A stretch of 40,993 nucleotides of DNA from NCBI GenBank assembly GCA_002682945.1, contig NYSL01000036.1, forward strand, positions 1 through 40,993. The letters run 5' to 3'. The stretch is from Cryomorphaceae bacterium (GTDB lineage Bacteria; Bacteroidota; Bacteroidia; Flavobacteriales; Schleiferiaceae). A program made the translations under genes and the position numbers. The notes under the pieces are model-generated. The model was not told the origin of the DNA and did no database searches. It saw only the letters and a program-made list of their open reading frames with translations. This document shows positions 27,601 through 35,471 of the stretch, piece by piece (the first letter of the stretch is position 1; each line of letters begins with the position of its first letter).

Positions 27601-27807
27601 ATGAAAAAAGTAAGTCTATTTTTGAGCGCATTGGCAATGTTTGCCCTTGTTGCTTGCAACAATTCTTCAGAAGCAACTGAAGAGGTAACTGAAGAGGTAA
27701 CCGAAGAAGTAACCGAAGAAGTAACCGAAGAAGTAACCGAAGAAGCTGCAGAAGAAGCTACAGAAGAAGCTACAGAAGAAGCTACAGAAGAAGCTACAGA
27801 AGAGTAA
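27601..27807 (+). CDS. Small acidic repeat lipoprotein, 68 aa
   Basis: A short exported lipoprotein with signal MKKVSLFLSALAMFALVAC and lipid cysteine C19. After NNSSEAT the whole mature chain is a tetrapeptide repeat: EEVT five times, EEAA once, EEAT four times, then EE. The repeat part has no basic residue and about half of it is glutamate. It has its own promoter and terminator, which indicates a real and probably well-expressed transcript. No family is recognised, and a polyanionic tail may act as a spacer or cation binder at the envelope. Low-complexity acidic lipoproteins of this kind are often annotated as hypothetical in Bacteroidota. Confidence 0.75.
   Translation: MKKVSLFLSALAMFALVACNNSSEATEEVTEEVTEEVTEEVTEEVTEEAAEEATEEATEEATEEATEE
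27679..27804 (+). repeat. 12-bp tandem repeat in the mini-lipoprotein gene
   Basis: Ten in-frame 12-base units followed by a half unit. Units 3-5 (27703-27738) are identical GAAGAAGTAACC, and units 7-10 (27751-27798) are identical GAAGAAGCTACA. The exact runs suggest recent expansion by slippage or unequal exchange; the unit length keeps the frame. Confidence 0.9.
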
Positions 27808-27812
27808 TTAAA

Positions 27813-27831
27813 GATTCTTCTTGTAAGAATC
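27813..27831 (+). other. Stem-loop before the terminator
   Basis: GATTCTT (27813-27819) and AAGAATC (27825-27831) pair perfectly around CTTGT, 5 bases after the lipoprotein stop and just upstream of the main terminator. It probably belongs to the 3' untranslated region. Confidence 0.5.
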
Positions 27832-27833
27832 AG

Positions 27834-27865
27834 AAAGCCGTATCAAAAAATGATACGGCTTTTTT
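27834..27865 (+). terminator. Rho-independent terminator of the mini-lipoprotein
   Basis: A perfect 12-bp stem, AAAGCCGTATCA with TGATACGGCTTT, and a 5-A loop, ending in a run of six T. Because the stem is flanked by A and T runs it can also serve the convergent dCMP deaminase transcript. Confidence 0.9.
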
Positions 27866-27879
27866 ATAATATTTTATAA

Positions 27880-28299
27880 TCAGCATATCGGCTTTAATTC
27901 TGTTTTTACACCGGCTTTATTTAAAAATTCTATTCCGGATAAATCTTTATACTCATTCGCATAAACAACTCGCGCAATTCCAGCTTGATGAATTAGTTTA
28001 CTGCAGTTCGAACAAGGAGACATTGTAAGGTATAGTGTTGAACCAGTACAACTTTGAGTTGAGTTAGCGACCTTTAAAATTGCATTTGCCTCAGCGTGCA
28101 AAACATACCATTTAGTATAACCATTATCATCTTCACAAAAATTTTCAAAACCCGAAGGAGTACCATTATAACCGTCCGAAATTATCATTCTATCCTTAAC
28201 AATTAAGGCTCCAACCTTTCGACGATTACAATAAGAAAGTTTAGCCCATTCCATTGCCATTTTCAAATAAGCCAAATCATATCTCTCTTGCTTGTTCAT
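27880..28299 (-). CDS. Deoxycytidylate (dCMP) deaminase
   Basis: Zinc enzyme converting dCMP to dUMP for dTTP synthesis (ComEB/Dcd family). The start is the ATG at 28299, giving 139 aa and MNKQERYDLAYLKMAMEWAKLS; the open frame continues to 28380 but its extra residues only translate the 3' half of the tRNA-Leu gene. Zinc ligands are H68 with catalytic E70 in HAE, and C96/C99 in SPCSNC. The GYNGTPSG substrate loop is at 43-50. A tRNA-Leu gene lies 52 bases upstream on the same strand, and no promoter is seen between them. Confidence 0.93.
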   Translation of the reverse strand: MNKQERYDLAYLKMAMEWAKLSYCNRRKVGALIVKDRMIISDGYNGTPSGFENFCEDDNGYTKWYVLHAEANAILKVANSTQSCTGSTLYLTMSPCSNCSKLIHQAGIARVVYANEYKDLSGIEFLNKAGVKTELKPIC

Positions 28300-28351
28300 T
28301 CGAGTCCGAAACCTTTCTTCATAATAGTTTTTCCCTATTCTATTTAAGCTG

Positions 28352-28432
28352 TGCCCAGGGCGGGAATCGAACCCGCACACCAGAGGTACACGAGTTTGAG
28401 TCGTGCGCGTCTACCAGTTCCGCCACCTGGGC
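28352..28432 (-). tRNA. tRNA-Leu (anticodon CAA)
   Basis: Read on the - strand, GCCCAGG pairs with CCTGGGC to form a 7-bp acceptor stem with discriminator A. A GCG/CGC D-stem encloses a GG-containing loop. The anticodon stem CACGA/TCGTG encloses the loop CTCAAAC with anticodon CAA. A class II variable arm with ACC/GGT pairing and a T-arm GCGGG-TTCGATT-CCCGC follow. The long variable arm and anticodon identify leucine (UUG). CCA is not encoded. Confidence 0.96.
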
Positions 28433-28444
28433 TATTTTAGAAGG

Positions 28445-28473
28445 CAAACATACTGTAAAAATGTTTACATTTG
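28445..28473. promoter_or_regulatory. Divergent promoters of tRNA-Leu (-) and prs (+) around a dyad
   Basis: On the - strand TATGTTTG (28452-28445) lies 12 bases before the tRNA. On the + strand TACATTTG (28466-28473) lies 21 bases before the prs ATG. Both match TAnnTTTG. Between them is the inverted repeat TGTAAA (28454-28459) and TTTACA (28464-28469) with a 4-base spacer. No -33 TTG was found for either. Confidence 0.6.
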
Positions 28474-28494
28474 CAGGCCAAATAATTCAAAAGA

Positions 28495-29427
28495 ATGCAA
28501 CCCAAAGCAAAAATTTTTGCTGGAAGAGCAACAGAAGCCCTGGCTGATAAAATAGCCTCGTCCTACGGAATCCCTTTGGGAGAGGTTAAAATATCGGAAT
28601 TTTCAGATGGTGAATTTTTACCTTCATTCACTGATTCTTTCCGAGGCAGTCGGGTATTTTTTATTCAGAGCACAATGCCAAGTTCAGATAATTTATTTGA
28701 GCTTCTTCAGATGATCGATGCCGCCAAAAGAGCTTCAGCTAGACATATAACAGCGGTAATCCCTTATTTTGGATATGCTCGTCAAGACAGAAAAGATAAG
28801 CCCAGAGTCCCGATAACTTCTAAATTAGTCGCAAACCTTATAGAAGCAGCGGGAGCGACAAGGGTAATGACAATGGATCTACATGCTGATCAAATTCAAG
28901 GGTTTTTTGAAATTCCAGTAGATCATTTATATTCAAGCTCTTTATTTATTCCAGATATTGAAAAATTAAATCTGGATAATTTGACAATTGCATCTCCAGA
29001 TATGGGAGGGTCAAAAAGAGCAACAGCATATAGCAAACAACTAAATACAGAAGTAGTAATTTGCTACAAGCAAAGGAAAAAAGCCAATGAAGTTCACCAA
29101 ATGACTGTAATTGGAGATGTTAAAGACCGGAATGTCGTTCTTATTGATGATATGGTTGATACTGGAGGAACTCTTGTTAAAGCAGCCGAAATGCTTCTAG
29201 AAAAGGGGGCTCTCAGTGTTCGGGCATACTGTACTCATGGAGTATTGTCAGGAAATTCAATTGAAAAAATTGAAAAATCAAAACTGGAGGAATTAGTTAT
29301 AACCAACACGATACCTAAAAAAAATATAAATTCTAAAATTCGGACATTAGATGTCGCGGATCTTTTTGCATCTGTAATGCAGAAGGTAAATTCAAATGAG
29401 TCCATAAGTGGACACTTCTTAATGTAA
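28495..29427 (+). CDS. prs: Ribose-phosphate pyrophosphokinase
   Basis: Prs makes PRPP from ribose 5-phosphate and ATP for purine, pyrimidine, NAD, His and Trp synthesis. The ATP-loop FGYARQDRK is at 92-100, the metal/regulatory flag MDLHADQIQGFF at 127-138, ASPDMGGSKRA at 166-176 and the PRPP-binding loop VVLIDDMVDTGGT at 214-226. At 310 aa it has standard class I length. It heads a likely operon with rplY (21-base gap) and pth. Confidence 0.97.
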   Translation: MQPKAKIFAGRATEALADKIASSYGIPLGEVKISEFSDGEFLPSFTDSFRGSRVFFIQSTMPSSDNLFELLQMIDAAKRASARHITAVIPYFGYARQDRKDKPRVPITSKLVANLIEAAGATRVMTMDLHADQIQGFFEIPVDHLYSSSLFIPDIEKLNLDNLTIASPDMGGSKRATAYSKQLNTEVVICYKQRKKANEVHQMTVIGDVKDRNVVLIDDMVDTGGTLVKAAEMLLEKGALSVRAYCTHGVLSGNSIEKIEKSKLEELVITNTIPKKNINSKIRTLDVADLFASVMQKVNSNESISGHFLM

Positions 29428-29448
29428 ACTCTGAAAACCAATATTTAA

Positions 29449-30111
29449 ATGCAATCTATCTCTATAAAAGGAACAGTTCGAAAAGAACTCGGCACAACAG
29501 CATCAAAATCATTGCGCGCATCCGGTGAAGTTCCATGCGTGATATACGGTGGTAAGGAAACCATTCATTTTAGTGCACCCATTTTAGCTTTTAGAGATTT
29601 AGTATATACCTCGGAAGCACGAGTAGCTAGCATAGAGCTCGATTCAAAATCATTTGTTGCTGTTATCCAAGACATGCAGTTTGATGTAATCTCCGATGTA
29701 TTGACCCACATGGATTTTATTGAAGTAACTCCAGGTAAAGCAGTTACAATAAATATCCCCGTAGTATGTACAGGAAATGCGCGTGGAATCCGGAACGGCG
29801 GAACTTTAAAATCGATTCTGCGATCATTAAGGGTAAAAGGAGATATAAAAAATCTTCCATCCATTATTGAGCATGATATAACTGAACTAAAAATTGGCGA
29901 AGCTATTCGTGTTGCAGATTTAAAATCTAACAAACCATTTGAAATTCTTAATGCTGATGCTGCCGTTGTAGCTACCATTAAGATGTCAAGAAAAGCTGTC
30001 TTGGATGAAGATGAAGAAAGTGAAGAAGGTGCTGAGGGCGAAGAAAGTGCTGAAGGTGCTGAAGGTGCTGAAGGTGCGAAGAGTGCGCCTGAAGGCGAAG
30101 CTACTGAATGA
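29449..30111 (+). CDS. rplY: 50S ribosomal protein L25 / CTC family
   Basis: L25 binds 5S rRNA in the large subunit. The 220-aa protein is the long CTC/TL5 form. The N-terminal L25 domain (about 1-90) has IKGTVRKELGTTASKSLR, GEVPCVIYGG and a VLTHMDFIEV end. The C-terminal beta domain follows (about 95-185), with VTINIPVVCTGNARGIRNGGTL and LKIGEAIRVADL. Residues about 187-220 are an acidic tail rich in E, G and A that contains a 9-base nucleotide repeat. pth overlaps its stop by 4 bases (ATGA). Confidence 0.94.
   Translation: MQSISIKGTVRKELGTTASKSLRASGEVPCVIYGGKETIHFSAPILAFRDLVYTSEARVASIELDSKSFVAVIQDMQFDVISDVLTHMDFIEVTPGKAVTINIPVVCTGNARGIRNGGTLKSILRSLRVKGDIKNLPSIIEHDITELKIGEAIRVADLKSNKPFEILNADAAVVATIKMSRKAVLDEDEESEEGAEGEESAEGAEGAEGAKSAPEGEATE
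30049..30075 (+). repeat. 9-bp tandem repeat in the rplY tail
   Basis: Three exact copies of GCTGAAGGT in frame, encoding the AEG units in the acidic C-terminal tail of L25, flanked by degenerate copies. Confidence 0.8.
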
Positions 30112-30671
30112 AAAAATACTTGATTGTTGGACTCGGAAATCCTGGGGAAGAATACTCACAAACCCGTCATAATATAGGCTTTAGTATACTTGACTCTTGG
30201 GCACACGACGTGGAAAAAATATTTTCTTCATCCCGCTATGGAGAAATCGTAAAATTTAAAATTAAAGGCAAAATAGTTATTCTACTAAAGCCAAATACAT
30301 TTATGAATTTAAGCGGAAAATCAATCCGATACTGGGTTCAAGAAGAAAAAATACCTTTCGAGAATCTCGTTGTAGTCCTCGATGACTTAGCTTTACCAGA
30401 GGGAGAAATTCGTTTAAAGTTAAAAGGTTCCGATGGTGGACATAATGGTCTTAAAAGTGTCCAAGAAATTTTTGGCCGAAACGACTATGCTCGACTTCGC
30501 TTTGGAATTGGAAATAATTACTCGAAGGGGAAACAAGTCGACTTTGTTCTCGGGAAATGGGAAAAGGAAAGTTTGGAACGAGTAAATCATGGGATTACAA
30601 ACTCGAAAAAACTTCTCGAAACTTTTGTATTGTCAGGGGCAGCTAGTGCTATGAATAAATACAACCAATAG
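30108..30671 (+). CDS. pth: Peptidyl-tRNA hydrolase
   Basis: Pth recycles tRNA by hydrolysing peptidyl-tRNA released from stalled ribosomes. GLGNPGEEYSQTRHNIGF near the N-terminus contains the conserved Asn and the catalytic His. The KPNTFMNLSGKSI motif, VVLDDLALPEG with the catalytic Asp, and KGSDGGHNGLKSV complete the family set. The 187-aa length is standard. It overlaps rplY by 4 bases; the rplY-pth pairing is widespread in bacteria. Confidence 0.96.
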   Translation: MKKYLIVGLGNPGEEYSQTRHNIGFSILDSWAHDVEKIFSSSRYGEIVKFKIKGKIVILLKPNTFMNLSGKSIRYWVQEEKIPFENLVVVLDDLALPEGEIRLKLKGSDGGHNGLKSVQEIFGRNDYARLRFGIGNNYSKGKQVDFVLGKWEKESLERVNHGITNSKKLLETFVLSGAASAMNKYNQ

Positions 30672-30746
30672 CCAATTAATAATAAATTAGGTAATTCTAA
30701 TTTTTTGAGGGCATTTTTCATCTGTTTCCAAGCATAAATTCGCATT

Positions 30747-33149
30747 GTGAAAAACTACAGTAATTTAATTCCAGCTTGTATTTGCCTTTTATTTATCTTT
30801 TTAATTCAAGGTTATTCGCAGGCCCAAACTTCAATTTTAGAAGGAAGAATAGTTTTAAGCAAAAGCGATAGCCTTATCACCACATGTCAAATTACTTTGA
30901 AAGGTGATGGGTGGGAAAAAACTACTAAAAGCGATTCAAGTTATAATTTTAAATTCAATGGCTTACCGCGAGGTCTTTGTAATTTAACGATTTCCAACGA
31001 TCGTGATGAATCTAGTATGGTTATTCATGAATTGTATCTTTCCCCTGTAAAGCCCTTACTGCTTGTGGTTCCACTAGAATCGTCATTTTTTTTAGACGAA
31101 GCTACAGTTACAGCAGATGCATTTAAAACCACTTCAGAAACTCCCCTTTCTCTAAAATCGATTAATTGGGCAGAGATGCAAAGAATGCCCGGAGCTACTT
31201 TAGACTTATCAAAGGCAATTCAAAGCTTCCCAGGGGTCTTGCCAAAATCCAGCTTCGGCTATAATATTTCTATTCGGGGAGGCAGTTCAAGCGAAAATGT
31301 ATATCGTATGGATGGAATCGATATCCCAACAATAAACCACTTTAGCATTCAAGGTGCTTCTGGGGGAGCGGTAAGTCTCATTAATATGGACTTTATTGAA
31401 AATGTAGAATTATACTCCGGAGCTTTCCCGTCATCTATGAGCAATGTTCTCTCAGGAGCTTTAAATATTGAATTAAGAACCTCAAGAACTGATCGTTTTG
31501 GCTCAAGAGTCACATTAGGAGCGACAGATTATGGGGCAAGCTTAGAGATCCCAATGGGAAAAAAAACAAACTTGATGATCTCCGGAAGAAACAGTTTTTC
31601 TCAACATTATTTTAAATTATTCAGTATTCCTGTACTTCCCACATATCAGGACGCACAATTACGTCTTCATCATCAAATATCAAAAAGTCAAGACCTAACC
31701 ATCATTGGCATTGGAGGCTGGGACAAATATGAACTTTTTATTAAACCACTTGATAAAAGTAGCGAGAGTTTGTTATATAACGTAGGGTATATACCTGAAG
31801 GTAACCAAAGTACACGAGTCCTCGGAGGGCGTTATCGAAAATATCTTAAAAATGGTTTGAAAACCCTGACTTTGAGCACAGATTTTATTACTAATAATGC
31901 TGATAAATTTATCGGAAACGATAGTGAAGGCGATCGTCAATTAAGGTATGAGTCTTCTGAGCAAAAAATACGTATGAGGCATGAAAGGCTCTGGAATTTT
32001 GATAAGAATCGTAATTTATCAATTGGCTTAAATATTGACGGTATTCAATGGGAATTCGATTCGTGGTCGCTAAAAGGTCAACCAAGCGGAATAGACACAG
32101 CAATATTAAAGAGTAATGATTTTATAATTCAAACAGGTGTTTTTATCACATACAATCAACGAGTATTAAATAATCGCGGAGACTTAAATATTGGTTTAAG
32201 AACAGACTTATCCAATTACAATTTAGACATGATAAACCCATTGGCCCAGCTTGCCCCAAGAGCTTCATTTAAATATCAACTAAGCTCAAAATGGACATGG
32301 AATACTCATATCGGCAGATATGCTAAACTCCCCCCGTCGATACTAATGGCTGCAAATAGATCTAATAATCGCTCCAACTTTACCCATTTCACTCTGGCAG
32401 ATCACTTAGGCACGGGGATAGAGTTTCAAAGTGGTAAAACATACCGAGTTTCAATGGAATTATATCGGAAAAATTACAGGCGAGCACCGTTTTTAGAAAA
32501 TGATCAAATAGCTTTCGCGAATTCGATTGGGACATATGTTGCCATTGGAGATCAGCCCTCAAGCTCAAATGCTTTAGGCCGCAGTTATGGCTTTGAGATT
32601 TTTTTACAACAAAAATTAAAAAGAAACTATTGGTGGATGGCTGCTTATAATTTTGGGAGAAGTGAATACCTATCTGAAAATAACAATTGGGCTCCGTCTA
32701 TCTGGGATAGTCGTCATACCGTTAGTATAACAAATGGCTACACTTGGGGTAAAGGCTGGCAAATAGGAGCGAAATGGCGTTTCTCGTCTGGGACACCTTA
32801 TACACCTTTTGATAGATCTTCCTCGTCTCTTGTAAGCAACTGGGATATCCTACAGCGAGGTGTTTTTGATTATTCAATAGTTAATAGTGAACGATTAGCC
32901 CCATTTACTCAACTTGATTTGAGGTTGGATAAAACTTATGCAAATAAAAAATGGAGCTTTTCTTGGTTTTTAGACCTTTCTAACATTGCAAGTGGAAATA
33001 TCCCACTAATGCCCTATTTAACAGTTGAAAGAGATCCAAATTCTCAACCTATTTTACAATCAGGTGACCCTTCTCGTTATAGAATGCAATTACTCGAAAG
33101 TGATACTGGACGAGTATTACCGACAATAGGGATGATTTTTGACTTTTAA
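30747..33149 (+). CDS. TonB-dependent receptor with carboxypeptidase-like N-terminal domain
   Basis: An 800-aa outer-membrane transporter. It starts at GTG 30747 with a signal peptide (about 1-27, ending SQA). Residues about 30-115 form the carboxypeptidase regulatory-like beta-sandwich (SILEGRIVLSKSDSLITTCQITLKG) seen in SusC-type and related receptors. The plug follows at about 140-245, with IQSFPGVLPKSSFGYNISIRGGSSSENVYRMDGIDIP. The barrel contains many aromatic girdle residues and ends with TIGMIFDF, a final F. No susD neighbour is present. It precedes the GH20-GH2 pair on the same strand with 81 bases between, so it may import their products or substrate; the ligand is not shown. Confidence 0.9.
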   Translation: MKNYSNLIPACICLLFIFLIQGYSQAQTSILEGRIVLSKSDSLITTCQITLKGDGWEKTTKSDSSYNFKFNGLPRGLCNLTISNDRDESSMVIHELYLSPVKPLLLVVPLESSFFLDEATVTADAFKTTSETPLSLKSINWAEMQRMPGATLDLSKAIQSFPGVLPKSSFGYNISIRGGSSSENVYRMDGIDIPTINHFSIQGASGGAVSLINMDFIENVELYSGAFPSSMSNVLSGALNIELRTSRTDRFGSRVTLGATDYGASLEIPMGKKTNLMISGRNSFSQHYFKLFSIPVLPTYQDAQLRLHHQISKSQDLTIIGIGGWDKYELFIKPLDKSSESLLYNVGYIPEGNQSTRVLGGRYRKYLKNGLKTLTLSTDFITNNADKFIGNDSEGDRQLRYESSEQKIRMRHERLWNFDKNRNLSIGLNIDGIQWEFDSWSLKGQPSGIDTAILKSNDFIIQTGVFITYNQRVLNNRGDLNIGLRTDLSNYNLDMINPLAQLAPRASFKYQLSSKWTWNTHIGRYAKLPPSILMAANRSNNRSNFTHFTLADHLGTGIEFQSGKTYRVSMELYRKNYRRAPFLENDQIAFANSIGTYVAIGDQPSSSNALGRSYGFEIFLQQKLKRNYWWMAAYNFGRSEYLSENNNWAPSIWDSRHTVSITNGYTWGKGWQIGAKWRFSSGTPYTPFDRSSSSLVSNWDILQRGVFDYSIVNSERLAPFTQLDLRLDKTYANKKWSFSWFLDLSNIASGNIPLMPYLTVERDPNSQPILQSGDPSRYRMQLLESDTGRVLPTIGMIFDF

Positions 33150-33230
33150 AAGTTCTTACTGTTTTTTGATCTAGTATCTAATTCTTTTTAGAGGATTTAA
33201 AAGTAAATTGGTCTTTGGTAAGGATATAAA

Positions 33231-35471
33231 ATGAGCTTAAAAAAAATTCTAAAAATTATTTTCCTCTTATTTATTTCAATTTATTCAGCGGAAGCCCAAG
33301 TTGAAAAATTAAGAAGTGTAAATCTTGGGATTATTCCAAAACCTCAAAATATTGTCAACGTCGGCGAATTATTAAGCTGGGATCCCCAAATACATGTTTC
33401 TTTTGAAAAAGAGCTAAGTGATCAAGGGGAATGGTTAATAATATTTCTAAAAGAGAGGGGTATACAAGTTTCTTCTAAAGCAAAAAAAACATTATTCTTA
33501 TCTAAGAAGAAAATAAAGCAAAACAATGAATCCTATGAAATCAAAATAAATGAGGATTCTGTTTGGATACATGGAAATTCAATCGCAGGAGTATCTCGAG
33601 GTATCGCAACTTTTCAGCAGCTTCTATTATTAAATAGAAAAGATGAAAAAATAAGTCTGCCTGTAACTAAGATAATTGATGAGCCAAAATTTAGTCACCG
33701 TGGATTATTGTTAGACTGTGCTCGTCATTATTTTGATAAAAAAACAATTTTAAAATATATTGATCTATTGGCATTTTATAAAATGAACACTCTTCACTGG
33801 CATTTGACTGAGGACCAAGGCTGGCGAATAGAAATAGATAAATACCCAAAATTAAACTCTATAGCTTCGTCTAGAATTGAACCAAATGGAGATATTTATA
33901 AAGGGATTTATACCAAAGAAGATATCCGAGAAATAGTAGAATATGCCCTAAAAAAAAATATAACAATTATACCAGAAATTGAACTCCCTGGGCATTCACA
34001 AGCAGTAATCGCGGCATACCCTGCACTTTCATGCAAAAAAGAAAAAATTCCAGTAGCAAATGATTGGGGTGTTTTCAAAGAAATTTATTGTGCAGGCAAT
34101 GAGGACGTATTCATGTTTTTAGAAGACGTTTTTACAGAAGTAATTGAACTGTTTCCATCAAAGTATATACATATTGGTGGAGATGAGGTCCCAAAAATCA
34201 GATGGGAAAATTGTCAAAAATGTCAAAAAAGAATTCACGATAATGGCCTTCTTGATGAGCATCAATTACAGAACTATTTTATAAAAAGAATACAAAAGTT
34301 TCTTAACTCAAAAGGAAGAGAAATAATTGGGTGGGATGAAATTATAGAAGATGGTGAGATTTCAGGGGCTTTGATTCAATCATGGCGTGGAGTTGAACAT
34401 GCCATTAAAGGGTTAGAAGCTGGAAATTCTGTTATAATGTCACCGACATCTCATTCTTACCTAGATTATGACTTAAAATCTATCGATTTAAAGAAGATAT
34501 ACTTATTTGACCCAATCCCATCAGAATCAAAATCTAGATTCCATGATCAAATTTTAGGTGGAGAATGCAATATTTGGACTGAGCATGTTCCAAATGTCAA
34601 AGTACTTGATAATAAAGTCTTCCCTCGTATGATCGGAATGGCTGAAGCTTTATGGAGCCATGGAATGAGAAATTTTGAGGAATTCAATTTTAGACTCCAA
34701 CCCCACTATGAAATTCTTGAATCCCTCGACGTTAAGTATGGAGAGAGTATGATTCCTATATCTTATAATACAGTATTTATAAAAAATCAATTATTTCTTC
34801 AGCTATTTTCTAAAGAAAAAAATATTAATATAAAATATAAAAAAGGTGAGTCTAGACTAATGAATTATAATCATCCTATTCTGATAAAAAATAATTCTAT
34901 AATCAAAGTTCAAGCCTACAAAAACTTAAAACCATACGGTGATATTATCAAAATACCATTAACCATCCATGATGGACTTTTTAAGGACGTAGAGTACTCG
35001 TGTGAACTTAATAAATTTTATCCAGCCAATAAAGAGATGGCTTTAGTGGATGGGAAAATTGGCAGTCTTGATTTCAGAGATGGAAATTGGCAAGGTTTTT
35101 TTGGAAAAGATGTTGAAGTCGTAATAGACTTAGGCCACCCAAGTGAGAATCTTTATGAGCTAGTTATGAATTGTTATCAATATGTCAATTCATGGATTTT
35201 TATTCCAAAATCAATATCTGTAGAAACTTCAATGGATAAAAAACTTTGGGTGAAGAATAATTTTATCAAATTTTTTCCAAAAAACAACGAGAAAAATAGA
35301 AATAGAAGGATTCAAGAAATTAAAATAAATCCAGTGAAAAAATTTAAAGCGCAATACTTGAAAATAATTATAGAAAATTATGGCAAAGTACCTCAATGGC
35401 ATGAAGCTGCAGGTTCAGACTCATGGACATTTTTAGATGAAGTTCAAGTAAATTTTAACTTTCGAAAATGA
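33231..35471 (+). CDS. Beta-N-acetylhexosaminidase (GH20) with C-terminal F5/8-type domain
   Basis: GH20 enzymes remove terminal beta-GlcNAc/GalNAc by substrate-assisted catalysis. The signal peptide is MSLKKILKIIFLLFISIYSA with cleavage near AEA-Q. A GH20b-like domain (about 30-150) is followed by the TIM barrel with HRGLLLDCARHYF, HWHLTEDQGWRIEI and the catalytic pair D318-E319 in HIGGDEVP. EIIGWDEI and MAEALWSHG come later. Residues about 600-746 look like a discoidin/CBM32 domain (VVIDLGHPSENLYELVMNCY, ending WTFLDEVQVN). It overlaps the beta-mannosidase gene by 4 bases, so both act in one pathway outside the cytoplasm. Confidence 0.95.
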   Translation: MSLKKILKIIFLLFISIYSAEAQVEKLRSVNLGIIPKPQNIVNVGELLSWDPQIHVSFEKELSDQGEWLIIFLKERGIQVSSKAKKTLFLSKKKIKQNNESYEIKINEDSVWIHGNSIAGVSRGIATFQQLLLLNRKDEKISLPVTKIIDEPKFSHRGLLLDCARHYFDKKTILKYIDLLAFYKMNTLHWHLTEDQGWRIEIDKYPKLNSIASSRIEPNGDIYKGIYTKEDIREIVEYALKKNITIIPEIELPGHSQAVIAAYPALSCKKEKIPVANDWGVFKEIYCAGNEDVFMFLEDVFTEVIELFPSKYIHIGGDEVPKIRWENCQKCQKRIHDNGLLDEHQLQNYFIKRIQKFLNSKGREIIGWDEIIEDGEISGALIQSWRGVEHAIKGLEAGNSVIMSPTSHSYLDYDLKSIDLKKIYLFDPIPSESKSRFHDQILGGECNIWTEHVPNVKVLDNKVFPRMIGMAEALWSHGMRNFEEFNFRLQPHYEILESLDVKYGESMIPISYNTVFIKNQLFLQLFSKEKNINIKYKKGESRLMNYNHPILIKNNSIIKVQAYKNLKPYGDIIKIPLTIHDGLFKDVEYSCELNKFYPANKEMALVDGKIGSLDFRDGNWQGFFGKDVEVVIDLGHPSENLYELVMNCYQYVNSWIFIPKSISVETSMDKKLWVKNNFIKFFPKNNEKNRNRRIQEIKINPVKKFKAQYLKIIIENYGKVPQWHEAAGSDSWTFLDEVQVNFNFRK

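Noticed and set aside
27679-27804. Repeat array considered as CRISPR
   Set aside because: The units are contiguous 12-mers in a coding frame with no spacers.
28300-28380. N-terminal extension of dCMP deaminase
   Set aside because: The added residues include a translation of the tRNA-Leu 3' half and show no homology.
29565-29978. 137-aa open frame on the - strand inside rplY
   Set aside because: Antisense to the L25 domains, with no promoter; a shadow frame.
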